Assembly: GCA_963782465.1 (NCBI GenBank)
Contig: CAWAJR010000007.1
Coordinates: 186,001 to 250,000, forward strand
Reading direction: 5' to 3'
Source: JAODBJ01 sp963782465
GTDB taxonomy: Bacteria > Actinomycetota > Acidimicrobiia > IMCC26256 > PALSA-610
Length of the DNA: 64,000 nt
The translations under genes were made by a program, and so were the position numbers. Under the pieces are notes generated by a model. The model saw only the letters and a list, made by a program, of their open reading frames with translations, ran no database searches and had not been told where the DNA came from. Every line of letters starts with the position of its first letter. The first letter of the stretch is position 1. Of the stretch, positions 44,849 through 52,083 are shown one piece after another.

Positions 44849-45505
44849 GTGCCGTTCTTCGAACCGCAAGCTGAGATGCCGGAACCCGTTGACCTGTCCG
44901 CGGAGCGGGAGTGGTCGCCACCAGCATGGGATCGGCCCTCGGAGGGCACGTTGCCGGCCGTCCTCGGCGTATCACAACTCTTCGCGCGGGCCGGCGACGT
45001 TGCGCTTGCGCTCGACCACTTGCGGGTCTATCCGAACGGCTTCCAGCTGGTGACGACCATCATGACCAGTCCGCGACTCCCGCCTGCGCTGCAGATGGGC
45101 GGGTTCCATACACTGGCCCTGCTCGCCGCGCGGACCGCGCCGAAGGGCGACGAGACGCGTGCACCGGCCGCGCCGCCGCGGTGGCCGCGCCCTGGTCTTG
45201 CCATGGGCCCTCGCCTCGGTGTGCAGTTCTCGAACGGCCAACGCGCGGGCGGGCGACCGGTTTCGCCGTTCGAGGTCGACAGAGACGAGCGCGGGGTACC
45301 CAAAGAGCCCGTCATGACGATGGGTGGCGGTGGTGGCGGTGGTGGCCAGTATCGCTGGGAACATTGGGTCTTCCCGCTTCCAACCCCTGGCGACCTCGTG
45401 GTTTTCGCGGAATGGTCGAGCGTGGGCATCGAAGAGTCGACCATCGTCCTGAGTGGTGACGACGTCCGCGAAGCGGCGACTCGCGCAATCGTTCTCTGGT
45501 CGTAG
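44849..45505 (+). CDS. Protein of unknown function with glycine run
   Basis: A 218-residue protein from GTG 44849 (VPFFEPQAEMPEPVDLSAERE). It has a middle glycine run (MTMGGGGGGGGQYRWEHWVFPL) and ends TIVLSGDDVREAATRAIVLWS. The Pro/Trp-rich beta-type layout recurs in actinobacterial unknowns. It is divergent from the ABC operon. I recognise no catalytic motif. Confidence 0.65.
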   Translation: MPFFEPQAEMPEPVDLSAEREWSPPAWDRPSEGTLPAVLGVSQLFARAGDVALALDHLRVYPNGFQLVTTIMTSPRLPPALQMGGFHTLALLAARTAPKGDETRAPAAPPRWPRPGLAMGPRLGVQFSNGQRAGGRPVSPFEVDRDERGVPKEPVMTMGGGGGGGGQYRWEHWVFPLPTPGDLVVFAEWSSVGIEESTIVLSGDDVREAATRAIVLWS

Positions 45506-45519
45506 CCCGCTTGCCGATC

Positions 45520-45605
45520 GGGTCTGATTTGCTCGAGGCCTTGCGCTGTGCGTTTCGCATGATCGTGAGCAGGGTGTCCTGCAGCAGGTCTTCGGCATCG
45601 TCCAC
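45520..45605 (-). pseudogene. ECF sigma factor region 2 fragment
   Basis: On the minus strand, GTGGACGATGCCGAAGACCT and on reads VDDAEDLLQDTLLTIMRNAQ RKASS, the region 2.1-2.2 helix of an ECF sigma factor (D-A-E-D-L-x-Q-D-T-L). The rest of the gene is absent on both sides, so this is a relic of about 28 residues. Confidence 0.4.
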
Positions 45606-45752
45606 GTCGCTCGATATCGACCGAGCAACAGGTGACCTCCATTCCGCGCGCGCACATGGCCGAGACGTTCGACTTCGGCGCGTGCACGAGCGCTCCGGCG
45701 CGGGCAGTATGGGCCGCGTCGACTATCGCACGGGCGGAGGCGGATTCGGGTC

Positions 45753-46525
45753 GTGGATGCCAACCCAGCCGCCCAGTACGCGACTGATGCGAACCTCCGC
45801 GCTCGTCAGGTCCTGTGGGAGATCAGCCCGCGAGAGCCTCCGTTCCTGCTGTTCCCTTGGGTGTTGGGCCTGGCAGATATTCGCGACGGCGATCGCGTGC
45901 TCGAAGTGGGCTGCGGGAACGGCGGCTATCTCGCGCTCGCTGAAGCGGTGGGGCTCGATCGATCGGTGGGGATGGTCCGCTCCGCTCGCGAGCGGGCGCT
46001 CGGCCCGTCATCTGTGGCGACGCGCAACAGTTGCCGTTTCGCGATGCCTCGTTCGATGTTGTGCTCGCGCCGCACATGCTTTACCACGTCGACGATCGTG
46101 GCGCCGCGATCGCCGAGCTTCGGCGTGTCTTGACGGCAGACGGTCGGTGTGTCGCCGTGACGAACGGTGAGCGGTGTCATCGCGAGCTGGTCGAGCTGAT
46201 CGAAGGCGTCGTGGGCCACGACTGGCGCTTGAAACGACCGGCAGATGTGAGGTTCAGTCTGGAGAACGGCGGCAGCCAGCTCCTGGCGGCATTCGGTCGC
46301 GTCGAGCGTGTCGACGCGCCGTTCGGCGTCGTGGAGGTGCGCGACGAGGCCGCACTCGCTGACTATGTGGCCAGCATCGGTGACCACTACCAGGCCGAGG
46401 TTGCCCAGTGGATGACGTGGGACGCGGTCGTCAGGGAATGTCGAGAACGTGCCTCGCGGGTGATCGCGGCCGACGGTCACCTGGCCATCTCGAGCCGGGT
46501 CGGCGCATTCGTCTGCCGCGACTGA
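45753..46525 (+). pseudogene. SAM-dependent methyltransferase, frameshifted
   Basis: From GTG 45753: MDANPAAQYATDANLRARQV, then the SAM-binding motif I DRVLEVGCGNGGYLALA (about 47-63). The sense frame breaks near 46000 (one base missing after ERAL). It continues as PVICGDAQQLPFRDASFDVV LAPHMLYHV (motifs II-III), through AIAELRRVLTADG to a stop at 46525. The restored length is about 257 residues, normal for a class I methyltransferase. The substrate is unknown. Confidence 0.7.
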
Positions 46526-46775
46526 CTTCTTCAACCCGAAGTGCACGGCGTCGCGGAGCGCGGGCCGGCGAGTGCGTCTCCGCGGAGACGTTTTGGGCCG
46601 CCGGGGCATTGGCCCGGGAGGTCGATGCGGTCGTTGCCGGCTGTCACTCGCGGCCGGGGCTACGTAGGATCGCCGTGCGCTCGATGACTGAGCGCATCGT
46701 GCGAGATGCGCCCGGCGCGTGGGTCGTGCCGGGCGGTTACCACGACTCGTCAACCGCCGGCCGAGGGAGGCCGTG

Positions 46776-47387
46776 ATGGCGAAGATCACGCGGGGTTTCA
46801 CCGGCCATGGCGCGCGGCTGCGGGCCGGATGGCTTCCACCGGGGCAGTACGACATCGGCGGGGGCTGGCCCGTGCTCACCGCTGAGCCGACGCCGCACCT
46901 CGACACGGCAACATGGACCTTCGCGATCGAAGGCCTCGTCGAGCACCCGCGCACCTGGACCTGGGACGAGCTGCGCGCAATGCCGCGCTCGACGTACGGG
47001 GGCGACATCCACTGCGTCACGACATGGTCCAAGCACGACGTGACCTTCGCCGGCGTTTCGGTCGACGAGCTACTCGCCGCGGCCACCGTCATGCCGTCGG
47101 CGACGCACGTGCTCGCGTTCTCGCACACCGGGTACACGACCAACCTGCCGCTCGCCGACGTGACGAACGGCAAGGCATGGGTTGCCGACAGCTTCGGCGG
47201 ATCGCCGCTGCCCGACGAGCACGGCGGCCCCGCCCGCCTGCTCGTGCCGCACCTGTACTTCTGGAAGAGTGCGAAGTGGGTGGCCGGGTTGCGATTGCTC
47301 GACCACGACGAGCCCGGGTTCTGGGAGCAGTACGGCTACCACAATCACGGCGATCCGTGGCGCGAAGAGCGCTACCGGGGCGACTGA
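46776..47387 (+). CDS. Molybdopterin-dependent oxidoreductase, sulfite oxidase-like fold
   Basis: A 203-residue protein with the sulfite oxidase/YedY-type molybdopterin domain. The active-site region IHCVTTWSKHDVTFAGV holds the Mo-ligand Cys (about residue 75). HVLAFSHTGYTTNLPL and LLVPHLYFWKSAKWVAGLRL are family motifs. No signal peptide or dimer domain is present, so it is likely cytoplasmic. GGGAGG lies before the ATG at 46776. One base separates it from a flavin reductase gene, so the two probably form an electron-transfer pair. Confidence 0.88.
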   Translation: MAKITRGFTGHGARLRAGWLPPGQYDIGGGWPVLTAEPTPHLDTATWTFAIEGLVEHPRTWTWDELRAMPRSTYGGDIHCVTTWSKHDVTFAGVSVDELLAAATVMPSATHVLAFSHTGYTTNLPLADVTNGKAWVADSFGGSPLPDEHGGPARLLVPHLYFWKSAKWVAGLRLLDHDEPGFWEQYGYHNHGDPWREERYRGD

Positions 47388-47388
47388 C

Positions 47389-48129
47389 GTGATCGCGCCG
47401 GGCGGCGCCCCGGCCGAGTGGCAGGGCGCGACCGTCAGCGACATACGCGTCGAGACGCCGACGGCCAAGACCTTCCGTCTCGAGCTGGAGCACCCGACAC
47501 GACGCAAGGCCGGCCAGTACTTCCTCGTCCGTCTCACCGCGCCCGACGGGTACACCGCGACGCGCTCGTACTCGGTAGCCAACGTGCCCGCCGACGACAG
47601 CGCGGTCGAGATCACGGTGGAGCGGCTCGCGAGCGGCGAGGTCTCGCCCTTCCTCCACGACGTCGTCGAGATCGGCGACGAGCTCGACGTCCGCGGGCCG
47701 ATCGGCGAGTGGTTCGTGTGGGAGGGCGACCGCCCCGCGCTCCTCGTCGGCGGGGGATCGGGCGTGGTGCCCCTCATGGCGATGCTCCGCCACGCGCGCC
47801 GGCTCGGTCGCGACGACCTCGTGCACCTCGTCGCCTCGGTGCGGTCGCGAGCCGACCTCTACTACGCGCAGGAGATCGTGGGGCCCGGCACCACCGTTGT
47901 GTACACGCGCGTCGCACCCGACCCTGCCGAACGGCCCCCGGGCCGGCTGACCGCCGGCGACCTCCCGGCGTCGTTCCTCGGCGAGACGATCTCGTACGTG
48001 TGCGGCTCACCCTCGTTCGCCGACGCCGCGACCGACCTCCTCATGGCCCGGGGCGTCCCCGCGGCGCGATCCGGGTCGAGCGGTTCGGGCCGAGTGGCTG
48101 AGGATTGCCACCGCGGGCAGCGGCCGTGA
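47389..48129 (+). CDS. Flavin-dependent (FNR-like) oxidoreductase, C-terminal frameshift
   Basis: A 246-residue ferredoxin-reductase-like enzyme. FAD binding is marked by TRSYSVAN (R-x-Y-S-x-A-N type), NAD(P) binding by LVGGGSGVVPLMAMLRHA. No 2Fe-2S domain is present. The true C-terminus IRVERFGPSG lies in another frame ending at 48101. A missing base near 48066 replaces it with about 21 unrelated residues. The conserved C-terminal aromatic that stacks on FAD is thus lost in the frame as read. It follows the molybdoenzyme by one base and converges on the RiPP operon. Confidence 0.8.
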   Translation: MIAPGGAPAEWQGATVSDIRVETPTAKTFRLELEHPTRRKAGQYFLVRLTAPDGYTATRSYSVANVPADDSAVEITVERLASGEVSPFLHDVVEIGDELDVRGPIGEWFVWEGDRPALLVGGGSGVVPLMAMLRHARRLGRDDLVHLVASVRSRADLYYAQEIVGPGTTVVYTRVAPDPAERPPGRLTAGDLPASFLGETISYVCGSPSFADAATDLLMARGVPAARSGSSGSGRVAEDCHRGQRP

Positions 48130-48133
48130 GCGT

Positions 48134-48472
48134 TCAGCCGATCCCGGTCGTGAAAGATCCCATCAGGTTCCAGCCCTGGGCCGAAGCCCCCGTGCTTGCC
48201 GCGACGCGAAGAAGCGACGAGCACTGCAGCGGGTTGCAGGTCATCTTGGAGCACTTCAGGTCGAGACATTCCGACAGGCGAGTGCAGTTCTTGCTGTGGC
48301 CCACCACTTCGGCGTCGCCCGATTCGAGCGAGCGAAGGAGCGCGCTCAGCGCGGCCTCCTGCTCGGCGGTGAGATCGGCGCCGTCACCGACCGCCAGGTA
48401 GAGCGATACTTCTCCCGGCGCGGGAGGTGGCTCGACGATCCACTGCCGGCCACCTTCGGTCTCATCGGGCAC
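48134..48472 (-). CDS. RiPP precursor peptide 1 (five-Cys core)
   Basis: A 112-residue precursor. The leader (about 1-59) has GRQWIVEPPPAPGEVSLYLA, then LTAEQEAALSALLRSLESGD, ending DAEVVGH. The core is SKNCTRLSECLDLKCSKMTC NPLQC, five Cys spaced 5-4-4-4, then a Ser/Ala stretch and the tail WNLMGSFTTGIG. It matches three other genes in the cluster in leader and tail but not in the residues between the Cys. The start is GTG at 48472, 30 bases after the next precursor. It is the last gene of the minus-strand operon. Confidence 0.85.
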   Translation of the reverse strand: MPDETEGGRQWIVEPPPAPGEVSLYLAVGDGADLTAEQEAALSALLRSLESGDAEVVGHSKNCTRLSECLDLKCSKMTCNPLQCSSLLRVAASTGASAQGWNLMGSFTTGIG

Positions 48473-48502
48473 TGCGCACCTCCTGTCGTTCCCCGGTGGT
48501 CT

Positions 48503-48859
48503 TCACGCCATGCCCGTGCTGAACGAGCCCATGAGGTTCCACGACGTTCCCCCCGTCGTGGACGACGTCACGCTCTTGGAGAGGCTGGTGCACATGAGGC
48601 CCCCGCAGACGACCTTGCCGCATTGCAGCGCGGGGTGGCACACGGAGTATTCGGAACATCCGGCCCTCGTCGGGCACGGTTGCCCGTGGCCGATCACTTC
48701 GGCGTCGCCGGTCTCGAGGGTGCGCAGCAGCTCGGAGAGCGCGGCCTGCTGCTCGTCGGTCAGGTCGACGCCGTCACCGACGGCCAGGTAGAGCGAGACC
48801 TCTCCCGGCGCGGGAGGTGGCTCAACGATCCACTGCCTGCCCTCGTGCTCGTCGGGCAT
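48503..48859 (-). CDS. RiPP precursor peptide 2 (six-Cys core)
   Basis: A 118-residue precursor with leader GRQWIVEPPPAPGEVSLYLA and LTDEQQAALSELLRTLETGD, ending DAEVIGH at about residue 58. The core has six Cys spaced 5-5-5-4-4 (C-PTRAG-C-SEYSV-C-HPALQ-C-GKVV-C-GGLM-C). A Ser/Thr/Gly stretch leads to WNLMGSFSTGMA. It is the longest core of the four. AGGGAGCC precedes the ATG at 48859, and the maturase ends 60 bases upstream. Confidence 0.87.
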   Translation of the reverse strand: MPDEHEGRQWIVEPPPAPGEVSLYLAVGDGVDLTDEQQAALSELLRTLETGDAEVIGHGQPCPTRAGCSEYSVCHPALQCGKVVCGGLMCTSLSKSVTSSTTGGTSWNLMGSFSTGMA

Positions 48860-48919
48860 CAGGCTCCCTTTCCCTCATCGGCGAACGGGTCGAACGGGCC
48901 GCACGGGCCGCGATCGAAT

Positions 48920-50269
48920 TCAGCGCGTGTCCATGCGCGGCCCGACCGGCGCCGCGACCGCGGTCTCCACGAGGCCGGCGCCGACGGCGCGTGCCATCAA
49001 CGTGATCCGGTCTTTGTAGTTGTGCCGGAAGGTGTCGCAACGGTTCTCGTATTGCAACACGTCCATGCCGTGGTGCGCGCACCCTCCCATGCACACCGGC
49101 AGCGCGGGACACGAGCGGCACTCGTCGTTCGTGAACGGGTCGTAGCTGATCCAGCGGCGCAGGCGACCGTTCGTGTTGTGGTAGTCGCGGATGTTGCCGA
49201 TCACGTGCGACGGGTTCCCGACCGACTCCCAGCACTTGTAGAGCTCGCCCTCGCTGCCGAGGATGAACTCGTTCGATCGCACCGCGGTGCACGGCGCACC
49301 CACCGGGCCGGGAACGCTCGGGCCGGCGAAGCCGTAACGCATCGCCAGGTCGGTGAATTCCGTTTCGGCGGCCGCGAACTCCTTGTTGTTGAAACATGGC
49401 GCGCGGTAGCTCGACGACGGCGCGAGGCCGCCGTCGTCGACCGCGACGAGCTGGCCGAGGTACACCTGGAGCCGGCCCGACAACCCGGCGGCCGCCAGGA
49501 GCTTCAGCAACTCTTCGACGCGCGCGTAGTTCTCGGTGTCGACATTGACGCGCACTGCGACGGCCATGTAGTCGACCGCGTGCCGCAGGTTTTCGACGAT
49601 GCGGTCGAAGGTCGGCCCGCCTCCCGCGAGCGGGCGCATGAGGTTGTGGATGTCGGGCGGCCCGTCGAGGGTGATCTGGGCCGAGGCGACCCTGCACTGC
49701 TGTAATTCGCGACACGTCCGCTCGTCGAGCAGGTAGCCGTTGGTGATGATGTCGGACGAGTAGCCGACGTCGGCGTCGTCGCAGAGTTCGATGAACGCCT
49801 TCGACAATGAGAGCAGCGGCCGTTTCCCGACGAGCGGCTCACCGCCGTACCAGCCGACGTGGAAGCTGTTGATGGTCGGGAGTTGGTCCTTCAGCAACTG
49901 CAGGACCGCCGCTTCGACTTCGCCGTCGAGGATCGACGGGTGCTTGTCCTCGAAGCAGTACGGGCAGTCGAAGTTGCAGCCCAGGCTCGTGACGATCGTC
50001 AACGCGAGCCGGCTCGTGTCGTTCCGCGACAGCGCGTAGCGGGTCGCCAGCAACTGCAATTCGTCGGTCTCGTCGGAGACCAGCATGCGGCCGCGTGCGA
50101 GCCCTTCCAGCAGGGAGGCCGAGCACCCGGAACCGTGCTCTCCCGCGAGATAGCGCTCGATCGATTCGCGTTCGCCGGCTGCGAGTTTCAGGAGCGCGCC
50201 CGACAACCCGTTGTAGAGGAAGTCGGCCCCGTCCTCGTTGACCCAGAGGTTGTAGTTCGACGCTTTCAT
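48920..50269 (-). CDS. Radical SAM/SPASM peptide maturase
   Basis: A 449-residue radical SAM enzyme. An N-terminal region (about 1-90) precedes the 4Fe-4S binding motif C98-x3-C102-x2-C105 (LGCNFDCPYCFEDKHPS). A partial TIM barrel follows with WYGGEPLVG and ITNGYLLDE. The C-terminal SPASM domain has APC ... KCWES ... C384-x2-C-x5-C-x3-C397 (ECRSCPALPVCMGGC) ... NRC, which would hold two more clusters. Such enzymes install thioether or C-C links in peptides. The ATG at 50269 overlaps the precursor 3 stop (ATGA). The co-encoded Cys-rich peptides are the likely substrates. Confidence 0.93.
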   Translation of the reverse strand: MKASNYNLWVNEDGADFLYNGLSGALLKLAAGERESIERYLAGEHGSGCSASLLEGLARGRMLVSDETDELQLLATRYALSRNDTSRLALTIVTSLGCNFDCPYCFEDKHPSILDGEVEAAVLQLLKDQLPTINSFHVGWYGGEPLVGKRPLLSLSKAFIELCDDADVGYSSDIITNGYLLDERTCRELQQCRVASAQITLDGPPDIHNLMRPLAGGGPTFDRIVENLRHAVDYMAVAVRVNVDTENYARVEELLKLLAAAGLSGRLQVYLGQLVAVDDGGLAPSSSYRAPCFNNKEFAAAETEFTDLAMRYGFAGPSVPGPVGAPCTAVRSNEFILGSEGELYKCWESVGNPSHVIGNIRDYHNTNGRLRRWISYDPFTNDECRSCPALPVCMGGCAHHGMDVLQYENRCDTFRHNYKDRITLMARAVGAGLVETAVAAPVGPRMDTR

Positions 50270-50580
50270 TGGATGCCCGTCGAGAAGCTGCCCATGAGGT
50301 TCCAGCTCCCGCCACCCTGCGTCAACGCTTTGAGGGTCCCGCACTTCAGGTTGCAGACGACCGGGTCACACGTCAGCCGGGTGCAGGATGCCTGTTGCGT
50401 GCAGCGTGCGTGCCCCGTCACCTCGGCGTCTTCGGCCTCGAGGGTGCGGAGCAACTCGGCGACCGCGGCCTCCTGCTCCTTCGTGAGTTGGACGCCTTCG
50501 CCGAACGCCATGTGGAGCGATACCTCGCCCGGGCCGGGCGGCTCGACGATCCATTGCCGCTCGCCTTGGTTCTCAGCCAT
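50266..50580 (-). CDS. RiPP precursor peptide 3 (five-Cys core)
   Basis: A 104-residue precursor, shortest of the four. The leader RQWIVEPPGPGEVSLHMAFG, LTKEQEAAVAELLRTLEAED ends DAEVTGH at residue 57. The core is ARCTQQASCTRLTCDPVVCN LKC, spacing 5-4-4-3, then GTLKALTQGGGS and WNLMGSFSTGIQ. AGGGGAG lies before the ATG at 50580. Its stop overlaps the maturase start, so the pair is translationally coupled. Confidence 0.88.
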   Translation of the reverse strand: MAENQGERQWIVEPPGPGEVSLHMAFGEGVQLTKEQEAAVAELLRTLEAEDAEVTGHARCTQQASCTRLTCDPVVCNLKCGTLKALTQGGGSWNLMGSFSTGIQ

Positions 50581-50613
50581 GAACAGCTCCCCTGTGCCCC
50601 CGTGCCGATGTGC

Positions 50614-50949
50614 TCACGCGGTACCCGGGCCGAACGAGCCCATGAGGTTCCACGCCGTGCCACCCGCGCTGATGTTCACCGGCAACGACGTCAAGCCGTG
50701 ACAGACGAACGTGCTGCACCTGACCGGTTTGCACGACTTGTCGGTGCACACGGCGTACGCGCTGCACGAGTGGGCATGGCCGGTGACCTCTGCGTCACTC
50801 GATTCCAGCGCGCGCATCAGCTCGCTCAGCGCGGCCTCTTGTTCCTCGGTGAGTTCGACACCTTCGCCGAACGCCATGTGGAACGTCACCTCGCCGGCGG
50901 CCGGCGGCTCGACGATCCATTGTCGGCCTGTGTTGTCGTCCTCGGCCAT
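50614..50949 (-). CDS. RiPP precursor peptide 4 (five-Cys core)
   Basis: A 111-residue precursor, first gene of the minus-strand operon. The leader GRQWIVEPPAAGEVTFHMAF, LTEEQEAALSELMRALESSD ends DAEVTGH. The core is AHSCSAYAVCTDKSCKPVRC STFVC, spacing 5-4-4-4, then HGLTSLPVNISAGGT and WNLMGSFGPGTA. The ATG at 50949 follows a GGAAAGG region. A candidate ECF promoter lies about 30 bases upstream. Confidence 0.87.
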   Translation of the reverse strand: MAEDDNTGRQWIVEPPAAGEVTFHMAFGEGVELTEEQEAALSELMRALESSDAEVTGHAHSCSAYAVCTDKSCKPVRCSTFVCHGLTSLPVNISAGGTAWNLMGSFGPGTA

Positions 50950-50980
50950 GAACGTTGCCTTTCCGAGCGGGTACCTACAA

Positions 50981-51003
50981 GACGGGCGACGGCGTGATCG
51001 GTT
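50981..51003 (-). promoter_or_regulatory. Candidate ECF sigma promoter for the RiPP operon
   Basis: On the minus strand, GTAACC contains AAC (51003-51001), 16 bases, then CGTC (50984-50981), the usual ECF -35 AAC and -10 CGTC arrangement. It would start transcription about 25 bases before the first precursor ATG. The ECF gene of the cluster starts 46 bases away on the other strand. This is a pattern match only. Confidence 0.4.
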
Positions 51004-51048
51004 ACACGCCCTTTCGTTGGTCCCGATGACGACTTAGGCTCCGCGACC

Positions 51049-51750
51049 GTGGGCGCGGGGGAGCTTCCCGATGCGAGCCTCGTCATGCAGGCAGTCGCCG
51101 GGGATTCCGACGCGTTCGCCGCCCTGTACCGCCGGCACGCCGGCGCCGTGCACTACGTCGTCGCGGCGACCGTGCGCGACCGGGAAGCCGCGGCCGACAT
51201 CACCCAGGACGTGTTCGCCCGGGCGATCGAGGCGCTGGCCGACCTGCGAGAACCGGCCCGCTTCCGGCCCTGGGTGATCGCGATCGCGCGCAATCGCGCG
51301 ATCGACCATGCCCGGGCGCAGGCCGACTCGCTGCTGCTCGACGACGAAAACGTCGCCGAGCCGGCCGACCCCGGTGCGGAGCCGGCGGAACTGGCCGAGT
51401 TGGCGACGCTCTTCGAGCGCGTTCGCGGCTGCGTCGCGGGCCTCGCCCCGCGCGACGCCACGGTGCTCGCTCTCGTCACCCAACTCGGGTATTCACCCGC
51501 CGAGGTTGCCGGCGCGCTCGGGATCTCGCCCGGCGCCGCGAAGGTCGTGCTACACCGAGCGCGGCGGCGGCTACGGAGCGCGATCGCGCTGACGCTGCTG
51601 GCCGAGAACCAGGACGCCGCGTGCTCGGCGTTCCGTGACGCCTTCGCGGAGGGGCGGCTCGCACAGGCGGGTTCGCACGTGGCGTCGTGCGCAATATGCA
51701 TGGCGGCGGTCAACGACGACGTGCAGCTCTACCGCGCCGGCGCCCGCTGA
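51049..51750 (+). CDS. ECF sigma factor with C-terminal zinc-finger-like motif
   Basis: A 233-residue sigma-70. Region 2 is DREAAADITQDVFARAIEAL ... FRPWVIAIARNRAID (about 43-85). Region 4 is LAPRDATVLALVTQLGYSPAEVAGALGISPGAAKVVLHRARRRL (about 140-185). An unusual extension (about 190-233) ends GSHVASCAICMAAV, a His-x3-Cys-x2-Cys motif as in ZAS/zf-HC2 anti-sigma domains. It is therefore a sigma factor with a built-in anti-sigma-like zinc site. It is divergent from the RiPP operon and probably transcribes it. The start is GTG at 51049. Confidence 0.88.
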   Translation: MGAGELPDASLVMQAVAGDSDAFAALYRRHAGAVHYVVAATVRDREAAADITQDVFARAIEALADLREPARFRPWVIAIARNRAIDHARAQADSLLLDDENVAEPADPGAEPAELAELATLFERVRGCVAGLAPRDATVLALVTQLGYSPAEVAGALGISPGAAKVVLHRARRRLRSAIALTLLAENQDAACSAFRDAFAEGRLAQAGSHVASCAICMAAVNDDVQLYRAGAR

Positions 51751-51757
51751 CGGCGGG

Positions 51758-52009
51758 CTACTGGTCGGGCCCGCCGAGGCCGACGACTCGGATACCCGAT
51801 CGCCCGAGTACTTCGGCCAGCAACTCGTGGAGTGGCGTCAGGTCGGTCGTACCGAAACCGCTGACCTCGGTGTCGCCGTAGGCGGCGGCGATGCCCGGAG
51901 CGAGGAGTGCACCGAGCGCGACCCGCTCCTCTTCGTCGAGCTCGTCGGCGAGGAACCGGCGCAGTTTCACGAGCAGCCGTTCCACGACCTCCGCGTCCAC
52001 ACTTGTCAC
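51758..52009 (-). CDS. Small acidic helical protein in the RiPP cluster
   Basis: A reading frame of 83 residues from GTG 52009 (VTSVDAEVVERLLVKLRRFL ADELDEEERVALGALLAPGI). A helical, acidic first half and a Gly/Thr-rich second half with GDTEVSGFGTTDLTPLHELL are seen. It lies between the convergent sigma gene and the divergent exporter gene. The helix DEEERVALGALLAP resembles the leader helix of the precursors (TEEQEAALSELL) loosely. No Cys is present. It could be an immunity, anti-sigma or accessory leader protein; none is proven. Confidence 0.5.
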   Translation of the reverse strand: MTSVDAEVVERLLVKLRRFLADELDEEERVALGALLAPGIAAAYGDTEVSGFGTTDLTPLHELLAEVLGRSGIRVVGLGGPDQ

Positions 52010-52083
52010 AGACGCCCGGCGACGCCCGTGGTTACGCCGCGCGAGCAAAGGCGGAGGTCGCGGAGGCGCGTTAGCGTCTCGCC

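Noticed and set aside
48134..50949. Calling the peptides SCIFF or a named ranthipeptide or sactipeptide family
   Set aside because: Cys number and spacing, leader and WNLMGSF tail do not match those families as I know them, so a named class would be a guess.
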